Below, piece after piece: positions 7,344 to 10,169 of a DNA stretch of 10,169 nt. Positions within the stretch are counted from its first letter, which is position 1. Each line of letters opens with the position of its first letter. The notes beneath the pieces were generated by a model. The model was not told the DNA's origin. It ran no database searches and saw nothing but the letters and a program-made list of their open reading frames with translations. Source of the DNA: Candidatus Omnitrophota bacterium (GTDB lineage: Bacteria > Omnitrophota > Gorgyraeia > Aquiviventales > Aquiviventaceae); contig JACQHS010000095.1 of assembly GCA_016198915.1 (NCBI GenBank), positions 1-10,169 of the forward strand. The letters run 5' to 3'. The translations under genes were made by a program, and so were the position numbers.

Positions 7344-7348
7344 GGAGG
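7343..7348 (+). promoter_or_regulatory. Shine-Dalgarno for the winged-helix gene
   Basis: AGGAGG, beginning at the last base of the exbD-like stop codon, is 7 nt from ATG 7356. It rules out the in-frame TTG at 7350, which is only 1 nt away. Confidence 0.7.
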
Positions 7349-7355
7349 ATTGGGG

Positions 7356-7562
7356 ATGATTACCGAGATTGGAATTATCGCTGGAGAGATTTGGCATTAT
7401 CTGGATGAGCACGGGGCCGGCCCGTTTTCCCGCGTGGTCACCGGCATCGGGCGGCCGAAGGAGCTCGCCCTCATGAGTCTCGGGTGGCTGGCCCGGGAAG
7501 GCCATGTGGTCGTCCGTCAGGAAGGACAAGACCTTCATGTGGAGTTGCGACAGCAAAAATGA
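7356..7562 (+). CDS. Small winged-helix protein, DUF2582 type
   Basis: The 68-aa protein starts at ATG 7356. The pattern IGIIAGEIWHYLDEHG, then a helix, then ALMSLGWLAREGHVVV followed by a beta hairpin, is that of the bacterial winged helix-turn-helix family DUF2582: helix 1, a recognition-type helix ending in GWLAREGK-like residues, and a two-strand wing. Members are standalone domains thought to bind nucleic acid, but the function is not established. It lies 12 nt after exbD and overlaps cutA by 4 nt (ATGA), so it belongs to the operon. Whether it regulates this operon is unknown. There is no ligand-binding domain. Confidence 0.82.
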   Translation: MITEIGIIAGEIWHYLDEHGAGPFSRVVTGIGRPKELALMSLGWLAREGHVVVRQEGQDLHVELRQQK

Positions 7563-7894
7563 CCAGGTGCATCGTCGTCCTGGTCACCTGTCCGACCAGG
7601 GCAGTCGCGCGCCGCATTGCGAGCGCTGTCGTGACCAAGCGGCTGGCGGCCTGTGTGAACGTAATACCCGGAATCCAGTCCACGTTCCGATGGCAAGGGA
7701 AGATTGACCGCTGCCGGGAAGTCCTGCTCATCATTAAAACGACCGCCCCCCGTCTTGCCGCCCTCCGGCGCGCCGTGCTGAGCCTGCACCCCTATGACGT
7801 CCCTGAAGTGATCGCCCTGCCGCTGGTGGACGGCCACCCCCCCTACCTGACGTGGGTGCGCCGCGCCGTTTCCCGTCCTGCCTCGCGCCCTTGA
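7559..7894 (+). CDS. cutA: Divalent-cation tolerance protein CutA
   Basis: A 111-aa protein of the CutA1 family, a very stable ferredoxin-like trimer linked genetically to copper tolerance; its biochemical role is unsettled. Motifs are complete: VTCP (9-12), RLAACVNVIPGIQSTFRW (28-45), the LLIIKT strand (56-61), and HPYDVPEVIALPL (77-89) with the conserved YLTWV near the C terminus. ATG 7559 is chosen because it forms an ATGA overlap with the preceding stop and places VVLVTCP at the family N-terminal position; an in-frame upstream ATG at 7484 would add 25 residues read out of frame from the previous gene. It is the last gene before a promoter and riboswitch, so it ends the uvrA operon. No terminator for that operon is visible other than the riboswitch terminator. 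Confidence 0.95.
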   Translation: MTRCIVVLVTCPTRAVARRIASAVVTKRLAACVNVIPGIQSTFRWQGKIDRCREVLLIIKTTAPRLAALRRAVLSLHPYDVPEVIALPLVDGHPPYLTWVRRAVSRPASRP

Positions 7895-7920
7895 CGCTCC
7901 GAAGAGCCATCAGGCATACT
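7891..7920 (+). promoter_or_regulatory. Candidate sigma70 promoter of the pilin operon
   Basis: TTGACG (7891-7896, one mismatch to TTGACA) overlaps the cutA stop. CATACT (7915-7920, four of six matches to TATAAT) follows after 18 nt. The predicted start near 7927 would place the whole riboswitch aptamer in the leader. No sigma54-type GG/GC pair was seen. Confidence 0.5.
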
Positions 7921-7950
7921 TTCCATAGCGACGAATTCGATGTCGCGAAG

Positions 7951-8034
7951 GACTGGCGAGAAAGGCAAACCTACCGTGAGGTAGGGGCGCAAAGCCACGG
8001 GTCTCACGAGATTGCCGGGCTGCCGACCAGCTGA
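7951..8034 (+). promoter_or_regulatory. Cyclic-di-GMP-I (GEMM-I) riboswitch aptamer
   Basis: The conserved GEMM-I core is plain: GGCAAACC (7964-7971), the P2-type hairpin CCTACC/GGTAGG (7970-7975 with 7980-7985, perfect 6 bp) capped by a GTGA GNRA tetraloop, then CGCAAAGCC (7988-7996). A P3-type arm follows (7998-8017): CGG with CCG at its base, a TG bulge at 8013-8014, and GTCT/AGAT around the loop CACG, as expected for the tetraloop receptor. By alignment to the Vibrio Vc2 aptamer, position 20 is G7964, which favours c-di-GMP over cyclic AMP-GMP, and A7991 is the base that stacks between the ligand bases (A47). The closing helix P1 is less clear (CTGG 7953-7956 with CCAG 8027-8030, or TGGC 7954-7957 with GCCG 8022-8025). 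It is upstream of a terminator and prepilin genes, a classic GEMM-I context. Confidence 0.9.
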
Positions 8035-8038
8035 GACC

Positions 8039-8074
8039 GCCGAGCTACCGACCAGGTAGTTCGGCTTTTTGTTT
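8039..8074 (+). terminator. Intrinsic terminator, riboswitch expression platform
   Basis: GCCGAGCTACC (8039-8049) pairs with GGTAGTTCGGC (8055-8065): 11 bp with one G-U and a 5-nt loop, followed directly by TTTTTGTTT. It lies about 5-10 nt after the aptamer and 14 nt before the first prepilin start codon. This is a strong rho-independent terminator in the leader, so riboswitch control is by attenuation. Alternative pairings that could form an antiterminator are described under findings. Confidence 0.9.
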
Positions 8075-8080
8075 GAGGAG
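8075..8080 (+). promoter_or_regulatory. Shine-Dalgarno for the first prepilin gene
   Basis: GAGGAG just after the terminator T-run is 7 nt from ATG 8088. It excludes an in-frame TTG at 8073, which lies upstream of it and in the terminator tail. Confidence 0.75.
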
Positions 8081-8087
8081 CGATCGC

Positions 8088-8435
8088 ATGAGCAGGGCAA
8101 ACCGTGGAGCGATCTTAGCCGTCACGCTCATGATGGCGCTGGTCGCCTCGATCGTGTCGTACGGTGTGCTGCAGCTGGCCGTCAGCCAGGGACGCCAGGG
8201 GCGCTTCTTCAGGTCGCAGACCTCGGCCCGTTATCTGGCCGAGGCCGGCATGGTCTTGGCTCAAGAACGGCTGCGGGAGAACCCCATGACGTTTTGCACC
8301 AATCCGACGCCAGTACAAATTGATACGAACGGAAATGGAATCGATCCGTCAGATCCCACTGTGGATATCACGGTGACGCCGACGGGCTGTCCCCACACAG
8401 GGAACGTCGAGATTAACGTGCGGGTCAGAAACTGA
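8088..8435 (+). CDS. PilX/GspK-like minor prepilin
   Basis: A 115-aa protein with a class III (prepilin) signal: MSRANRG followed by a hydrophobic helix beginning AILAVTLMMALVASIV, with predicted PilD cleavage after Gly7. The mature N terminus has no Glu at position 5, as is usual for PilX and GspK minor subunits, and continues with the QTSARYLAEAGM segment typical of PilX-type N-terminal domains. The C-terminal part is short and contains two Cys (in FCTN and GCPH) that could form a disulfide, plus an acidic DTNGNGIDPSDP loop that could bind calcium. It is shorter than typical PilX or GspK, so tip-specific domains are missing or reduced. First gene after the riboswitch terminator; its stop overlaps the next ATG (TGATG). 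Confidence 0.8.
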   Translation: MSRANRGAILAVTLMMALVASIVSYGVLQLAVSQGRQGRFFRSQTSARYLAEAGMVLAQERLRENPMTFCTNPTPVQIDTNGNGIDPSDPTVDITVTPTGCPHTGNVEINVRVRN

Positions 8436-8842
8436 TGTCGCGCAGGGCCTTTACGCTCATGGAATTGTTGTTCGTGATCGTCATCATCGGCATTTTGGTG
8501 GCGATCGCGCTGCCGGGGTTCGCCCGCACCACCGAGCGCGCCCAGCAGCGGCAGGCGTGGGACATGCTCCAGACGATCTATGCAGCCGAGCAGGTCTTCT
8601 TTTCGGTCAACAATAAGTACTCAGGCACGTGGTCTGATCCGGCGAATCCGGATTTGGGCGACTACATGGATGATCCCAACACGGCCCAGACAACGTATAC
8701 GCTGACGTCCGCCGATCTGTTTGCGACGACCTTTACAGCGCAGGCGACAAGAAATGGCGGCCAGTGTGGCGGTACGACCATGACGATTAACCAGGCGCGC
8801 ACGATGGGCGGGGCATGGTTAAACTGCCCGATGCCACTATGA
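8435..8842 (+). CDS. Type IV pilin/GspG-like prepilin
   Basis: A 135-aa prepilin with leader MSRRA and cleavage before Phe6; the mature N terminus FTLMELLFVIVIIGILVAIA carries the invariant Glu5 and the Pro at about 22 of pilins. It then has an amphipathic alpha1 extension (RQAWDMLQTIYAAEQVFFS) and a small globular domain with a Cys pair near the C terminus (GGQCGG and NCPMPL), which resembles the disulfide D-region of type IVa pilins. It could be the major subunit of this cassette, whether pilus or type II pseudopilus. The leader ends in Ala, not the usual Gly, before the cleavage site, which some peptidases accept. It overlaps the next gene by 4 nt. Confidence 0.88.
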   Translation: MSRRAFTLMELLFVIVIIGILVAIALPGFARTTERAQQRQAWDMLQTIYAAEQVFFSVNNKYSGTWSDPANPDLGDYMDDPNTAQTTYTLTSADLFATTFTAQATRNGGQCGGTTMTINQARTMGGAWLNCPMPL

Positions 8843-9282
8843 GAAATCACGGGGGATCAGACGCAACCGCTGGTTTAACCTTGGTGGAGGTGGTCATCGC
8901 CTCGCTGGTCGCCTCGATCGTGGCCGGGGGCACCCTGATGGCGTTTGTGGCCTCAGCGCGGATGACGACCTCGCAGGATCTCATGACGAACGCCGAAGCC
9001 AGCGCCCTGGCCCAGGAGGCGGTGGAACAGTTCCGCAACCGGGTGACGGCAGATCCGGGGGATGTCATGTGGTGGCAGACCCAGGCCGCGTTGACCGCCA
9101 ACGACGGCTGGGTGGCCGAGCCGCTGCCGGCCACCGGAGGGAGCGAGTCCAAGCTGAATGCCGGCGCGAAGCGCTGTTACCGGGTGCGAGCCGCGGATTG
9201 CGACGGTGTGGGCGGAGCCGGCGATTGCTATGCGGTGCAGTCACGGGTGTGCTGGAACGATGTGTCCAACTGTCCCTGTTAA
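8839..9282 (+). CDS. PilV/GspI-like minor prepilin
   Basis: A 147-aa protein starting at ATG 8839, which forms an ATGA overlap with the previous stop; an in-frame ATG at 8815 would add 8 residues and is less likely. The prepilin motif is TAG then LTLVEVVIASLVASIVAGG, with cleavage after Gly12 and Glu at mature position 5. The VEVVIAS pattern is characteristic of PilV and GspI. The mature part has a helical AQEAVEQFR stretch and then a Cys-rich C terminus (six Cys between residues about 115 and 147, ending NCPC), which suggests disulfide-stabilised folding outside the cytoplasm. The next gene starts 4 nt after the stop. Confidence 0.85.
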   Translation: MRNHGGSDATAGLTLVEVVIASLVASIVAGGTLMAFVASARMTTSQDLMTNAEASALAQEAVEQFRNRVTADPGDVMWWQTQAALTANDGWVAEPLPATGGSESKLNAGAKRCYRVRAADCDGVGGAGDCYAVQSRVCWNDVSNCPC

Positions 9283-9286
9283 GGTC

Positions 9287-9898
9287 ATGACGCGTGCTGA
9301 GTATGGGGTGACGCTGCTGGAGGTCATGATCGCCTCTGCGATTGCGGCCGTGATCGCTATTGGACTGACCACCGTCGAGGGGATGCGGGCCCGCACGACC
9401 GAAGAGATCCGGCGACAGGCCGGCCTGATGGAGCCTGAGCGCAAGAACGCGGCGCTGGCCGCGGTCCATATCGCGAAATCCATTGAGACTGCAGACCGCT
9501 TCAATCTCGATCCTGCGACCGGGGTGTATCAGATGCGCATCCCAGTCTGCCCGACGACGCCTCCTCTTCCGGCCTGCTTCGACAGTGGGGACAACTATGA
9601 GTGGCGCCAGTACCGGCTTACCGGCGGTGAGCTGCGGCTCTACCGCAAACTGCCATGGCTGCCCACCAATCCCGCCTGCCCGACGGCGCAAGTGCTGGCC
9701 CGAGAGATCGCCGTGTTAACGATCGATGAGGATCCACCGCCCAACGCCAACCGGGTGACGTACTCGGTCGCGTGGGACAACGGGCCGCGCGATCAGGTCT
9801 TTCAGGGGAATGTGATGACTCGATTCAGGCCGACGGAAGGCAGCCCATGGGGGTTGGCCACGACGGATATTAGTCCGCCGCCTGGGGCGTGTCCATGA
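9287..9898 (+). CDS. PilW/GspJ-like minor prepilin
   Basis: A 203-aa protein beginning at ATG 9287, with an AAGG ribosome-binding site overlapping the previous stop. An upstream in-frame ATG at 9158 lies inside the preceding gene and would bury the prepilin leader. The leader MTRAEYG is followed by VTLLEVMIASAIAAVIAIG, giving cleavage after Gly7 and Glu at mature position 5. Size and the following extended beta-rich domain match PilW or GspJ, the largest of the minor prepilin core apart from GspK. Cys are found in PVCPTT, LPACFD, NPACPT and the C-terminal GACP. With the three genes before it, this completes an H/I/J/K-like tip set, although a clear FimU/GspH homologue is not seen; the PilE/GspG-like gene may fill that place. 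Confidence 0.85.
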   Translation: MTRAEYGVTLLEVMIASAIAAVIAIGLTTVEGMRARTTEEIRRQAGLMEPERKNAALAAVHIAKSIETADRFNLDPATGVYQMRIPVCPTTPPLPACFDSGDNYEWRQYRLTGGELRLYRKLPWLPTNPACPTAQVLAREIAVLTIDEDPPPNANRVTYSVAWDNGPRDQVFQGNVMTRFRPTEGSPWGLATTDISPPPGACP

Positions 9899-9927
9899 GA
9901 GCCGGCGCGTGAGGATGAAGCGACACC

Positions 9928-9933
9928 AGGAGG
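9928..9933 (+). promoter_or_regulatory. Shine-Dalgarno for the secreted protein
   Basis: AGGAGG, 8 nt before ATG 9942. It decides this start over the short upstream ATG at 9895, whose frame ends after five codons. Confidence 0.8.
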
Positions 9934-9941
9934 AACAGACC

Positions 9942-10169
9942 ATGAAACACGCCAGAGCGCATGTCGGATGGAGGACCGGGCTTCTCGCCTTGGTGGTCGG
10001 GATGACCCCCCTCGCTCAGGCCGAGGACGTCACCGTGACGACCTACTACCCCTCGCCGCGGGGCAACTACCAGACCCTCTCAACGACCAGCAGCACCACC
10101 CTGGCCACCGACCTGACGGAGAGCGTCGTGATCGGGATCACGCCGTCCACGACGACCAAACTGGATGTC
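9942..10169 (+). CDS. Secreted fibre/adhesin-like protein, 5' part
   Basis: 76 codons are open to the window edge. Residues 1-27 form a Sec signal peptide (basic start, hydrophobic LLALVVG core, AQA cleavage site). The mature protein begins EDVTVTTYYPSPRGNYQTL, then a Ser/Thr-rich stretch, then VVIGITPSTTTKLDV. That last part resembles the VGIGTTxPxxKLDV units of phage tail-fibre and S74 endosialidase-type proteins, and the YYPSP opening is, as I recall, typical of many secreted proteins of Omnitrophota-like genomes. It is not a prepilin, as there is no hydrophobic N terminus with Glu5. Placed 43 nt after the pilin cassette with its own strong ribosome-binding site, it may be displayed by or exported through that machine. 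The 3' end is outside the window. Confidence 0.8.
   Translation, partial: MKHARAHVGWRTGLLALVVGMTPLAQAEDVTVTTYYPSPRGNYQTLSTTSSTTLATDLTESVVIGITPSTTTKLDV

Noticed and set aside
8073..8087. TTG at 8073 as start of the first prepilin
   Set aside because: It lies in the terminator tail and upstream of the Shine-Dalgarno at 8075-8080; ATG 8088 gives a standard prepilin leader.
9158..9286. Upstream ATG 9158 for the PilW/GspJ-like gene
   Set aside because: It would add 43 residues read out of frame from the previous gene and hide the prepilin signal; ATG 9287 gives a correct leader.
1..10169. CRISPR array, tRNA, rRNA, insertion sequence or phage integration site
   Set aside because: No regular repeat-spacer pattern, cloverleaf, rRNA motif, transposase or direct-repeat-flanked inverted termini was seen.

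Overview
The window is a GC-rich bacterial chromosome segment in which every recognised gene lies on the + strand. It carries ordinary housekeeping genes (nadX, uvrA, an exbB/exbD pair, cutA) followed by type IV pilus/type II secretion style prepilins. The taxon cannot be proven here. The best guess is a Gram-negative, uncultured-type lineage such as Candidatus Omnitrophota or a neighbour. The reasons are the TolQ/TolR-type energy transducers, a GEMM-I riboswitch in front of pilin genes, and a secreted protein starting with a TVTTYYPSP-like motif, which I associate from memory with that group.

Layout. 1-120 is the 3' end of an unidentified gene, coupled by a TAATG overlap to nadX (L-aspartate dehydrogenase, 120-926). 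927-1281 is not empty. It holds a perfect inverted repeat just after nadX, a second REP-like hairpin, a 50-codon gene with an ideal Shine-Dalgarno and an Arg/Ser tail (1022-1174), a GC-rich hairpin that looks like a terminator, and an extended -10 promoter so close to uvrA that its mRNA should be leaderless.

1282-7894 reads as one tightly packed operon with overlaps or gaps of at most about 12 nt: uvrA, a periplasmic TPR protein, exbB/tolQ-like, exbD/tolR-like, a small winged-helix protein (DUF2582 type) and cutA. The TPR protein with the proton-driven motor pair suggests an envelope module; uvrA and cutA are probably passengers.

7891-8087 is a regulatory region: a candidate sigma70 promoter overlapping the cutA stop, a cyclic-di-GMP-I (GEMM-I) aptamer with its GNRA tetraloop hairpin, and a strong intrinsic terminator. 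It feeds a cassette of four prepilin-like genes: PilX/GspK-like, PilE/GspG-like, PilV/GspI-like and PilW/GspJ-like (8088-9898). After these comes a Sec-type secreted, probably fibre- or adhesin-like protein that runs off the window (9942-10169). The simplest reading is that cyclic di-GMP controls, by transcription termination, the expression of a pilus or pseudopilus tip complex and perhaps a surface protein linked to it.
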